64,000 nucleotides of DNA, from positions 558,001 through 622,000 of the forward strand of contig CM049994.1 of assembly GCA_016630955.3 (NCBI GenBank), written 5' to 3'. Below are positions 55,170 through 64,000 of the stretch, piece by piece. Numbering within the stretch: position 1 is the stretch's first letter; each line of letters starts with the position of its first letter. Source of the stretch: Didymella arachidicola (Eukaryota > Ascomycota > Dothideomycetes > Pleosporales > Didymellaceae). The notes below the pieces were generated by a model. That model searched no databases, was not told where the DNA came from, and was given only the letters and a program-made list of their open reading frames with translations. The translations under genes were made by a program, and so were the position numbers.

Positions 55170-58100
55170 ATGTCACCCAAAACTCTGACCAGCGGAGTGC
55201 GCAGTCCACAACCAGGAGTCATCAGCACGACCTGCTTCATTGCTAACCTACACTGTCCATCGTGCGCTGAGGCTATTCGCGACTGCCTAAGTGTACTACA
55301 GCCTGCGCTCAAGGAAGTTAATGCCTCCATCGTTGCACACTCGGTCGTCATCCACCACGACACCTCTGTGAGTGTCCAAGACATTGCTGGCTCACTCGAC
55401 ACTGCCGGATTTGAGGTTCATAGCGTTTTCCAGAACGACAGAGCCGTCTACAGTTCTTCTTCTTCCAAGGCACCTGAAGGAAGTGCTCGATCTTGGTCGG
55501 CGAGATTGGAACATACCGCTTCGTTGTGGACAACAACACCTGGATCTTTCGAGGACCGAGACATTATGCGCAAGAAGGCAGTGCATCTGGAGCAATGCGA
55601 TCAGTGCAAAGCTGAACAGGGAGGCGTGCGACTATGTGCCAGTCCCAGTTTTGAGAGCTTTCACGCAGATCTAAAACCGTCACCCACGGTCGCGCTATCT
55701 CTCAAGACCAGCGTTGAAGATCCGTGCTCCCTTGAGCTCAATGACTCTGCTCGAGCATCCTTCCCTGACGTCGACACTACTGCCGCTTCCACGTTATATC
55801 GAGCGACTTTGTCTTTGTCAGGCATGACATGTAGTTCATGTGTCAGCAGTATCACCCATGCCGTGGAACAGCTATCCCCAGTCCGCACAGTCAACATCAA
55901 CCTTCTTACGAGCAGTGGAGTCGTTGTGTTCGAGGGCAAGGCAAATGCGCAAGAGATCACAGAGGCGATTGAAGACTGTGGATTCGATGTCAGTGTGGAC
56001 AGGCTTGAAGTCATCTCGACTGCCGGGCCCGGATCAAAAGAAGTTACTGGAGGTCCCACCGTCCGGACGGTTGCTATACACATAGATGGCATGTTCTGTG
56101 TTCACTGTCCCAGCAATATTAGACAAAAGATCAAGGATAAATACGACGATCTCGTCGTTATTACAGAGCCAACCCTGACATTGGCGTCGCCAATTCTGCA
56201 CGTCGAGTACCTTCCAGCGACACCAAGCCTCACCATAAGACAGATTTTCGACAACATTACGGGCACGAACAAATCTCTCCGACCTTCCGTCTACCATGCG
56301 CCAACAATAGAGGAAAGATCGAGTGCGATGCATGCGGCAGAAAGGAGACGAACTCTACGGCATCTGATTGTTTGTGTCATCGTTGCCATACCAACGTTCA
56401 TCCTTGGGATTGTCTTCATGAGCTTGGTCCCAGCCAACAATCAGACGCGTCAGTATATCATGGAGCCTTTGACAGGCAATGCCACGCGACTCAGCTGGGC
56501 TTTGTTCATCTTAGCCATTCCTGCCTATTTGTATTCAGCAAAATCGTTCCACATCCGGGCTTGGAAGGAATTGAGAGCGATGTGGCGTCCGAAAAGTCGC
56601 ACACCGCTGCTTCACCGACTTACACGTTTTGGCAGTATGAACATGCTCATGTCGCTAGGCACATCAATCGCATTGTTCGCGTCTATCGCGGAGTTGATCT
56701 TAGCTGCAACAAAGAAGTCTTCCGGGTCCATGGACAACTCTTACTTCGATGCCGTTGTGTTCTTGACGATGTTTTTACTTATTGGTCGCTTCCTAGAGGC
56801 TCTCAGTAAAGCCAAGACAGGAGATGCAGTCAGTTCATTGGGCGCCCTACGACCCAACGTAGCTGTCCTCATCGACCCAGCTACCAGCGATACGAAGATA
56901 CACACAGATTTAATCGAAGTCGGTGATACGGTCCGTGTCTACCATGGTACTTCGCCGCCGTTTGATGGATATATCGTCGAGGGAAGCTCCAATTTTGATG
57001 AGTCAAGTCTCACAGGCGAATCTCGTCTTGTCACCAAGAATATCGGCGACTCCATATACTCAGGCACAATCAATAAAGGGACGTCGGTCAAGATGAGGAT
57101 CACGAGTATCTCTGGCACTTCAATGCTTGACCAAATCATCAACGCAGTTCGAGAAGGACAGACTCATCGAGCTCCCATTGAGAGAGTGGCGGACACTATC
57201 ACTGCACACTTTGTTCCATTCGTCGTCCTTGTTGCTGTGTTGACCTGGCTCATCTGGCTCATACTCGGCACAACGGGCACTATACCAAGCGAATGGAGGG
57301 ATGAGGAAGCTGGTGGCTGGGCCCTATGGTCTTTACGGTTCGCCATTGCAGTCTTTGTTATTGCGTGTCCTTGCGGTATTGGACTTGCGGCACCAACAGC
57401 TCTGTTTGTTGGCGGTGGACTTGCAGCAAAGCATGGCATTCTAGTCAGAGGTGGTGGCGAGGCTTTCCAGGAGGCTAGTTCACTCGACTGCATAGTGTTT
57501 GACAAAACCGGCACATTGACGCAAGGCGGTAGCCCTGCAGTGACAGACCACAGATTTGTCAACGACCAGGATGCAACCCTTCTTCTGGAGGTAGTCAAGA
57601 CAATGGAGGAGAACAGCAGCCATCCTATTGCTCAAGCACTGCTGAAATTCTGCAACGAAAGTTGCAACGGACTCGAAATTAGAACTGCTGTTACAGTTGA
57701 CGAGATCCCGGGCAAAGGACTCAAAGCGACCTTAAACGTCGGTGGACATAGTGTGACCGCTATCCTGGGAAACGAGGCCCACTTGGCCGACTACAATGTT
57801 TGCATTCCTCCAGACTCGATGGTCACCCTAGACTCTTGGAAAGCTCGTGGAGAATCCGTAGCATTGGTGGCACTATTCTCCGCCAGTACCCAGAACGCAT
57901 GGCAACTTGTCGGTATGTTTTCCATCGCCGACCCACTTCGTCCTGAAGCAATCAGCGTCATCCAGGCGCTCAAGCAGAGAGGCATAGATGTCTGGATGCT
58001 TTCAGGTGACAATGCCATTACCGCAAATTCAGTTGGAGCGCAGGTTGGTATCCCGGCCACCAATATCATCGCAGGTGTACTTCCAGATGAAAAGGCCCAG

Positions 58101-58679
58101 AAGATCCAGTACCTCCAGCAGACGCTCACACGGTCACGAAGATCGACGTTGTTTCGATTGCCGGCCTCCCTGCGTAATAACAAAGAAACCAACCGTGCTA
58201 CCATCGCCATGGTCGGAGACGGCATCAATGATGCCCCGGCACTCAGCACCGCAGATTTGAGCATCGCCATCGGCAGCGGTTCAGACATTGCCCTATCGTC
58301 ATCCTCGTTCATCCTTATCAATAGCCAGCTTACTACGATCCTTACTCTTCTCGACCTTTCTCGCGTTGTGTTCAGGCGTGTTTACCTCAACTTTGGCTGG
58401 GCCATGGTGTACAATCTCATTGCTATGCCGATCGCGGCTGGTGTTTTGTTTGCTATCACGACTGGCGGGAAGATCGATGATCATGGTATGCTCAGTGGCG
58501 AGAGGCATGTTAGGCTCGATCCTGTGTGGGCGTCGCTGGCTATGGCGCTGAGCAGTCTCAGCGTGGTTTGCAGCAGTCTCGCGCTAAGAAGCCAGATTCC
58601 TTGGATCGGATTTCAAGTCAAGAAGGAGGAGGTGGAAAGCATAGAGGTGGCTAAGGATCGCGCAGCAAACATGGCTTGA
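55170..58679 (+). CDS. P1B-type copper-transporting ATPase with three metal-binding domains
   Basis: Single exon, 1169 residues from the first ATG in frame. Three heavy-metal-associated domains precede the pump: CPSC near residue 29, MTCSSC near 220 and FCVHC near 310. An extra CDQC pair lies between the first two. The ATPase core has the actuator loop TGES, the membrane metal site CPC in ACPCGIGLAAPTA, phosphorylation motif DKTGTLTQG, SSHPIAQ (the HP motif of P1B pumps) and GDGINDAPAL. Eight membrane spans are expected. These features place it with Cu(I) exporters of the Ccc2/Pca1/CrpA type, which load copper into secretory cuproenzymes or remove excess copper. The intramembrane GIG after CPC replaces the usual ALG. 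Localisation cannot be decided from sequence. Confidence 0.94.
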   Translation: MSPKTLTSGVRSPQPGVISTTCFIANLHCPSCAEAIRDCLSVLQPALKEVNASIVAHSVVIHHDTSVSVQDIAGSLDTAGFEVHSVFQNDRAVYSSSSSKAPEGSARSWSARLEHTASLWTTTPGSFEDRDIMRKKAVHLEQCDQCKAEQGGVRLCASPSFESFHADLKPSPTVALSLKTSVEDPCSLELNDSARASFPDVDTTAASTLYRATLSLSGMTCSSCVSSITHAVEQLSPVRTVNINLLTSSGVVVFEGKANAQEITEAIEDCGFDVSVDRLEVISTAGPGSKEVTGGPTVRTVAIHIDGMFCVHCPSNIRQKIKDKYDDLVVITEPTLTLASPILHVEYLPATPSLTIRQIFDNITGTNKSLRPSVYHAPTIEERSSAMHAAERRRTLRHLIVCVIVAIPTFILGIVFMSLVPANNQTRQYIMEPLTGNATRLSWALFILAIPAYLYSAKSFHIRAWKELRAMWRPKSRTPLLHRLTRFGSMNMLMSLGTSIALFASIAELILAATKKSSGSMDNSYFDAVVFLTMFLLIGRFLEALSKAKTGDAVSSLGALRPNVAVLIDPATSDTKIHTDLIEVGDTVRVYHGTSPPFDGYIVEGSSNFDESSLTGESRLVTKNIGDSIYSGTINKGTSVKMRITSISGTSMLDQIINAVREGQTHRAPIERVADTITAHFVPFVVLVAVLTWLIWLILGTTGTIPSEWRDEEAGGWALWSLRFAIAVFVIACPCGIGLAAPTALFVGGGLAAKHGILVRGGGEAFQEASSLDCIVFDKTGTLTQGGSPAVTDHRFVNDQDATLLLEVVKTMEENSSHPIAQALLKFCNESCNGLEIRTAVTVDEIPGKGLKATLNVGGHSVTAILGNEAHLADYNVCIPPDSMVTLDSWKARGESVALVALFSASTQNAWQLVGMFSIADPLRPEAISVIQALKQRGIDVWMLSGDNAITANSVGAQVGIPATNIIAGVLPDEKAQKIQYLQQTLTRSRRSTLFRLPASLRNNKETNRATIAMVGDGINDAPALSTADLSIAIGSGSDIALSSSSFILINSQLTTILTLLDLSRVVFRRVYLNFGWAMVYNLIAMPIAAGVLFAITTGGKIDDHGMLSGERHVRLDPVWASLAMALSSLSVVCSSLALRSQIPWIGFQVKKEEVESIEVAKDRAANMA

Positions 58680-59161
58680 TCGAGGTGATCAAATTCATGT
58701 TTTGAACGAGGCTGGTTTAGCTTCCTTTTGGCTCGAAAACCCCTTTGAATCTGCATCGATTTTGAGTACAGGCTTGGGTTAGCTCCCCCAGTACAGGCCC
58801 AATCCCTTGCAGAAAGCCAGCAAAACAAGAGAGCCACTCATGTCAATAGCGTGTCAAATTGTCCTTGCCTATAATTATACACTGTTTCGAGGTCATACTA
58901 CCTGGTCTGACTTCCTCCAAAAAGAGTATTTGCAAAGAACGCAATGTGTCCCTGCAAAAGCACAGCTATCTAGCTGCCCTTATAGAATGTAAATGCTAAT
59001 TAAGACTGACGCGCCTCTCCATGCCCGTAGAACGCCCCGCTCAGCAACTTTTTCCAATCTTTCGCATCAAAGTTTGTACTTCATTATTAGCCTAAATGCC
59101 ACTTCGACCGAATTTGGGATTCGTCTCTAACGTTTTTCCACGATCAAATTTCTCTCACGTC
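58680..59161. other. Convergent intergenic region
   Basis: 482 AT-rich bases between the 3' ends of the copper ATPase and TFIIS genes. No element recognised. Confidence 0.5.
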
Positions 59162-60128
59162 TTAAGAGAACTTCCACCTGTTTCCGCAGTTCATGCACTC
59201 GCAAAACGTCGTCATAGGCTCATCAGCACTTCTCGTCTGCGCTTGACTGTATGAGACCATTTTCTGCTTGCACTTTGAGCACTGGAACTCCTTGGAGATA
59301 CTCTTCTCGACCTGCGCGACCATGGCCTGGTTCATGTTCTCTTTCTCCAGCTTCGCGTCCTCCTGTCGGCGTTCGTCGGACTTCATCTCGTCATGCGTCA
59401 TGACTACGAACTTCTTGGGTGTGACTTCGCCGGAAAGCACGCGCTTCCGCAGAGCAGGGTTCGACTTGGCTTTGAGATTCTGGAAAAGAGAGCGCATTTT
59501 CCCTTTGTAGGCATCGTTCACGCTACCGGCGTTCGCGTAGGCAGCGGCTTCGATTTGCTTTGCAATTGGTAGTATGGCTTCTGGCACTAGTCTGATGTCA
59601 GTAGGCACATTGTGAATCGTGCATACGACGTCACTTACAATCGGTACTCATGTGCGCTAGACCATCGTACATCAAGCGCACCGACATGTCTCGCGCCTCG
59701 TCTCCGGTCACCTCATAGTTGACTTTGTCTGTCTTGTGGTTGCGCTTCGCAGGATCTACGTTGTGCTTGGCCTTGTTCTGACTGGGCGCAGGCGAGGCTG
59801 CCGCGGATGAAGCAGGCGCAGGTGATGCGCTTCCATTTGTCGCCGAAGCTACCTTCGCTGGGGTGCCCTTCTTGGGTTGCTTCTTGACCTCGTCCCTCCA
59901 CTTCGAGACCAGTTCTGTTGCGAGTTTCTGCACCGCGGGATCCTTGTGAGTTCGCAGGCGGTTTATAGTCACACCAATCCTCGTGGACCGCAAAACGTCT
60001 TCGGTTGCATGAACGCCGGTCTTCAGGTCATTCAGCAGCTTGATGACTGATGCACTGGGCTCATTCTCCTGAATAGCCTTGCCAATAGCCTTTCCCCGTA
60101 GCTCGATTTCCTTAGCGTCCATAGCCAT
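59162..60128 (-). CDS. Transcription elongation factor TFIIS
   Basis: Exons (minus strand) 59639-60128 and 59162-59586 encode 304 residues; the 52-nt intron ends in GACTAG, the acceptor that keeps the frame (STDLPEAILPIA). Domain I (TFIIS N-terminal, about 5-80) begins AKEIELRGKAIGKAIQENEP. A Lys/Ala/Ser-rich linker follows, then domain II (VRLMYDGLAHMSTD, NDAYKGKMRSLFQNLKAKSN, NPALRKRVLSGEVTP). The C-terminal zinc ribbon is CSKCKQKMVSYSQAQTRSAD, EPMTTFCECMNCGNRWKFS; its catalytic Asp-Glu pair enters the RNA polymerase II funnel and triggers cleavage of backtracked RNA. ATG at 60128 gives MAMDAKE; a second ATG two codons later could also be used. Divergent to the Eaf6 gene. Confidence 0.96.
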
Positions 60129-60505
60129 CTTCGTTACGCTTCGAGCCTGGCAATCTGGAGGGGCTACTGGGGAAAAGGTTGCGAGGTGCACGCGATGCGG
60201 TTCTTAGATCGACTCGCGCTCAAAGTCGTTACGGCGATAGTGTTTTTTGGCCTTTATTGTCGCGTGCGAGATTACGTGAAGCTGGCGATAAAAAAAGGGC
60301 GTGTTAACAGTGCGACAGTTGGTGGTTGGTGAGAGAAGGCGCAACTATCTTCGAAAGCCCGCAAAGAACGGTCTCGGCCTTGGCGCCTTAGCGTGAACTG
60401 TCGCGCGTTCAAGACGTTTGGAAACAACCACTGCGACAACGACGACGATACGTCTTTCGCTTATAGATCTCCACGCAATTTCACCGCGCGACTACTCACA
60501 ACACC
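60129..60505. promoter_or_regulatory. Bidirectional promoter region TFIIS / Eaf6
   Basis: 377 bases between two divergent start codons of transcription/chromatin factors. A purine run (GATAAAAAAAG) lies near 60288-60298; no TATA box was recognised. Confidence 0.6.
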
Positions 60506-61174
60506 ATGACCGAGAACGCGCCCCCGGCAGGCGCCAACGCCGCCTCAGATGCTGCTTCGCGTGGCATGCCGTACTACGAGCGACTACGACGAGATCTACG
60601 CGAATCACTCAAGAAGAAGCATGTCCTTGATCAAAACCTGGTGTGTACAGAGAAAGGCGCGTTTTAATGCGTTGCGCTTACTTTGTGCGCAGCAAGCACT
60701 CGAAGACAACATCCTGCGAACCGAGACACAATACCTGGAGGAGACCACCGCTGGAAATATCATAAAGGGCTTCGACAATTACATAAAGGGCGCGGCGACT
60801 ACTACCGCAACGAGCGCAGCGGGTACGGCGACACGGCGCAAAGCCCAAGTCAGTGATGTAGACCGGATATTCAGTCGGAGCTCGTCCAGCTTCCTGAGGG
60901 TACGATGATGGCAAACTCAGCCGCCGTTTCGCGGCCTGCACTGCAAGCACAAGTGCTGACGATGCGTACACAGGAAGCATCGACGCCAGCTTCTGCAGGA
61001 ACGACGCCTTCTCATGCCGCAACGCCAGTCTCATCGTTCCCCACCCGCGAATCGAGTCAGCCCATGACTAACGGCGCACGAGGAGGAAGCAGTAAAAAGA
61101 AGAAGGCCGGTGACGACGATGAAACTGATGGCCCGCCGGTGAAGAGGAACAAGATTTCGTACGGAAGAGAGTGA
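60506..61174 (+). CDS. EAF6: NuA4 histone acetyltransferase subunit Eaf6
   Basis: Exons 60506-60640, 60693-60899 and 60974-61174 encode 180 residues. Introns are 52 and 74 nt; the second has a CTGAC branch and ACACAG acceptor. The coiled-coil core reads LKKKHVLDQNL-QALEDNIL, then TETQYLEETTAGNIIKGFDN, YIKG and VDRIFSRSSSSFLR, all Eaf6/MEAF6 hallmarks. The C-terminal part is Ser/Thr-rich with KKKK and ends PPVKRNKISYGRE, as in other fungi. Eaf6 is a small structural subunit shared by NuA4 and related MYST acetyltransferase complexes in the nucleus. Without the second splice the frame stops after SFLRVR, so the intron is well supported. Confidence 0.93.
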
Positions 61175-63532
61175 AGGACGCAGCGTGAATCCACATGCTA
61201 CACCTTCTACGTGGTGATGCCATGCGCTATGGCAACCAAACAATACGATGAGGCATTTGCAAGGCTGTTGCATTGCGCGTCCTATGGATACAAGAGTGGA
61301 GTGAGCAAAGGACCTTTCAACGAAATAGGAAGGTTCTTCGAAGCTTGGTCAACAGAAGATTGCGCGTGTGCTCCGTCCGGACGCAGGATGCACTTGCATC
61401 GCGGGGTACGGGACGGCGTTGCAGCTTTCACGATTTCAAGTGGGTCGCTCCTGTGACTTTCACCGTTGGAAAATCAAGCGCTCGCTTCTGTGTCGTTGTG
61501 GAGATTAGTCCTTTGTACTGCTGCTTCGCACTGGCGGAGCGGGCGCATAGTCCACTTGGCACCTGCCTTCTCAGTCTTGAATGGCTGGGGAACAGGGGCA
61601 CAAGGCCCACCCGCATTCGTGCCTCAGTACGGTGGATCGACGATGTCCATGAGCATTCAGGACTGTCTTCCAATGCCGCATCGACGATTGATGAATATGT
61701 GAATACTTTTAGGACATACTCATAGTCGCGGAGAACTTGAGAAGTCGAATATAGAAAACTACCTTAGCCTTAGCATTGCCCCCGCCGTTGACGCAAGAGC
61801 AGCGTTCGACAAGGGCACATGACCACAATGCAGCATATTCCTTGCCGTAAGCCGCTGCAACAGGCATTTTCTTCGACGATACCATGCAATGTCATCGAGA
61901 GTATTTCTGGCACATTTCGAGAAGGTGCAAAGGGCGCCGCCAGGCAGGAGAGCCCACGTTGAGCTCTCACTTCATCAAAATCTGAAACTGTAGCGTGGCA
62001 TTCTCAGGGTGTCTGTGTGTAAGATCTCGCAGGCCCTAATCAATTCCCGTAGCCAACCAGAGGTCCTTTGCTAACGCTTGGACACAGTAGGCAACGCTGA
62101 AGCAATTCCAAACTGCTGTTTAGGGATGTGATCACCAACTCTGTACGGCGGAGTGAATAGTGTGACGACTGCGTGGCTGAAGGCTGTGTGCTGCAGTTTC
62201 GCGTCCCCGAGTGCTTTGGTAGCGACATTATCCAAAGAGCAGTGATGTACATACAACATCCACTTGACTGGTCAGCTCTCCTCATCACCACGAAGCGAGC
62301 ATGATAGTGGACCCTGAGGGACCTTAATGCCGGCAATTGGTATTCAGCGATTCAGCCTTGTGTTTCGCTGTCATGCGTGTCGTCGCGTCCCCGACGATCG
62401 TTTTCGTACTGGGTAAGAATTCTCAGGCACAGCTCGATATCCTCCCCATCATCGGTCCGAACTTCGGTCCTCGCTGCCAGCATCGCGATACGATTGGGAG
62501 ATAGTCAAGGCGAGCTGCAGCCGAGAGGACAAGCATAGAAGGACATCCGACTGAGGTGTGCTGCGCCAGCGGGCCACAGCATATGAAACGGTGAGGGTGG
62601 GCTCGAGTTGGGTGCTCCAGCGAGGCATCATTATAGCCGCCCGCCGAAGCAACAATGGAGATGCCGCGGAGGACAGCTGTTATGGCCGCTGCAAAGGCCC
62701 CAGTTACGGCAGGGCTTGATTGATGATGCTGTGTGGAGACTTTCGAGATGACACTGCTGAATCCTAGTCAGCAGCAAAGCCCACCTTTGGACCCTGAATC
62801 CGCTATGAGGTCATATCCAACGCTAAAGTCATGGTCCATGCACGGTGACGGCACCTGAATGCTGTTTTCGTCGAAGCGCCATTGAGAAGGGTCGTGAATC
62901 GTGGGCGAGCGGGTGAGCTGAATCAACACGTCGCACTTTCGTCATTCTGGAGGATAGGACAATGGTAGAGAGACTTGTTGTGACTGGTCATCTGATTTGT
63001 GACATTCCGATGGAAGAATGCGGAAACTGGCAACTCGTCTGAAACGGTGCGACCTCCGCCTATGTCCCCCAAGCTACTATACAAACGTCATGCAAACATG
63101 GGACCCTCTTGGGTCAACCATGCTGCTAATGAGGGTGTCTAAGATATTAAAAAGTATAACGATGGTCGTGCTCTATAAGGACCTGGGTATCTGCCCATGG
63201 ACCACAGAGGGTGTGAAGTATTGAAAAAATCGCAAATCCAACACCAGAGAAATTCGTACTGATACAGGAGGGGATCGTAAAATCGCCCAGGACAGGGGTA
63301 CTCGTAATGATGAAAACGCCGGAAAACGCCATGATGGCTCCTCGTAACGCGAGGTAGCCGGGAGGAACACAAAGCCTATGTGTCGGGAGAGATTCGTCTA
63401 TTCCCACCCGGAACTCGCTGTAACTGCGAAAAACGCGATAGTGGATATCTCAAAGAAAGGTATCGAAAAGGATACACAAAGTGATGAATGCGAAGTCCAA
63501 ATGAACATGTCCATCGTTCAATGATAGCTGCT
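61175..63532. other. Gene-poor interval, about 2.4 kb
   Basis: No recognisable gene. Frames of up to 150 codons (61273-61725 plus) overlap others and have no family resemblance. It holds the 3' flanks of the Eaf6 gene (plus strand) and the C2H2 gene (minus strand), so the genes converge here. Confidence 0.5.
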
Positions 63533-64000
63533 TCATGCGTCTTCTGGCGATGCGTGATCTGAGGCTCCGTCGTTCTTGTGTACTTTGCGATGCCTCCTGA
63601 GGTTGGAAACAACAGAGAAATGACGGCCACAGCCCTCAACTTCGCAGGCGAATGCTATTAAGTTGTTAGTGGAATCGCTGGTAATGAGTGTAACGAAACA
63701 TACGCTTCTCGCCGGTGTGGCTGTACATGTGCGTTTGAAGCGAGCTGGGGCGAGTGAAGCGCTTGTCGCAGATCTTGCACTTGTGCTTCTTCTGCGAGCT
63801 CGATGAGACCTTGGAGCTGAATTGACCCATCATCGACTGTGGCGCAGGAGGCATGGAGGCGCCCAAAAGCGCACTGGGGCGGGGCAACGTCCTCGAGTGG
63901 CTGAGGTCAACGGACTCGGAGGCAGAGCTATAATCGGTGACGGATCCCTCACCGCCGTAGTAGCCGTTCGCACCATAGCTGGCTGACGAGATCGAAGAGT
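63533..64000 (-). CDS. C2H2 zinc-finger transcription factor, 3' part (5' end outside window)
   Basis: Exons (minus strand) 63704-64000 (open at the window edge) and 63533-63654 encode 138 visible residues. The 49-nt intron (GTATGT...TTAATAG, CTAAC branch) interrupts the linker between two fingers and joins as HTGEKPFACE. Finger 1 is CKICDKRFTRPSSLQTHMYSH; finger 2 is CEVEGCGRHFSVVSNLRRH. The preceding region is Ser/Pro-rich (SSASYGANGYYGG, KVSSSSQKKH), and the protein ends a short acidic tail after HKNDGASDHASPEDA. Two tandem C2H2 fingers at the C-terminus are a common layout of fungal regulators. The DNA target and the pathway are unknown. Confidence 0.88.

Noticed and set aside
57164..58321. 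Minus-strand frames of 144 and 176 codons
   Set aside because: Antisense to the copper ATPase catalytic core.
1..64000. Transposons, viral insertions, CRISPR arrays, rRNA
   Set aside because: No transposase, reverse transcriptase, long terminal or inverted repeats, spaced direct repeats or rRNA-like sequence were seen on either strand.

Overview
The window is a gene-dense piece of a filamentous ascomycete (Pezizomycotina) nuclear genome, probably a dothideomycete. The assignment rests on many short introns (mostly 44-82 nt, GT-AG, with CTRAC/CTAAY-like branch sites), a class IV chitin synthase, a CYP53-type cytochrome P450, a fungal AspRS-DUF2156 fusion and a PL1 pectin lyase. The order is inferred and is the least certain part. 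I see no rRNA, CRISPR array, transposon, viral insert or convincing tRNA.

Layout. 0-6.3 kb: 3' end of a hydantoinase/DUF917 protein, mitochondrial citrate carrier, short-chain dehydrogenase and six-exon pectin lyase. 6.3-9.8 kb: gene-poor. 9.8-16 kb: F-box/LRR-like protein, flavodoxin-like quinone reductase and WD40-like protein. 17.4-25.5 kb: class IV chitin synthase and its Chs4/Skt5-type activator, divergently arranged over a 2.2 kb intergenic region. 26.4-32.1 kb: aromatic-type aminotransferase, TMEM14 protein, OST subunit DAD1/Ost2, a tiny three-exon candidate gene and a Cys-rich F-box protein. 32.3-43.2 kb: CYP53 benzoate hydroxylase, an AspRS-DUF2156 fusion (ergosteryl-aspartate synthase type), a questin-oxidase-like protein and alpha-tubulin. 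44-52 kb: EF-hand MscS channel, GT34 glycosyltransferase and GRF zinc-finger protein. 52.4-64 kb: SLC6-type transporter, P1B copper ATPase, TFIIS, NuA4 subunit Eaf6 and the 3' end of a C2H2 factor.

Most genes are housekeeping and were rebuilt exon by exon. Every join was checked for reading phase and for fit to the family; several start codons lie in tiny first exons (3 nt for TMEM14, 12 nt for alpha-tubulin, 15 nt for the citrate carrier). Functional links are local: the chitin synthase and its prenylated activator; TFIIS and Eaf6, two transcription/chromatin factors sharing one promoter region.

The most striking observation is at the flavodoxin-like gene. Its UGA stop sits in the context UGA-CUA-G, the known high-readthrough heptamer. 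The same frame then stays open for 74 codons: a Thr/Ala/Gly linker, a run of five lysines, a second Cys and a C-terminal CAAX box, CDIM. This predicts a cytosolic short form and a minor prenylated, membrane-bound long form from one mRNA. A weak in-frame 51-nt intron that would remove the stop is the main competing explanation.
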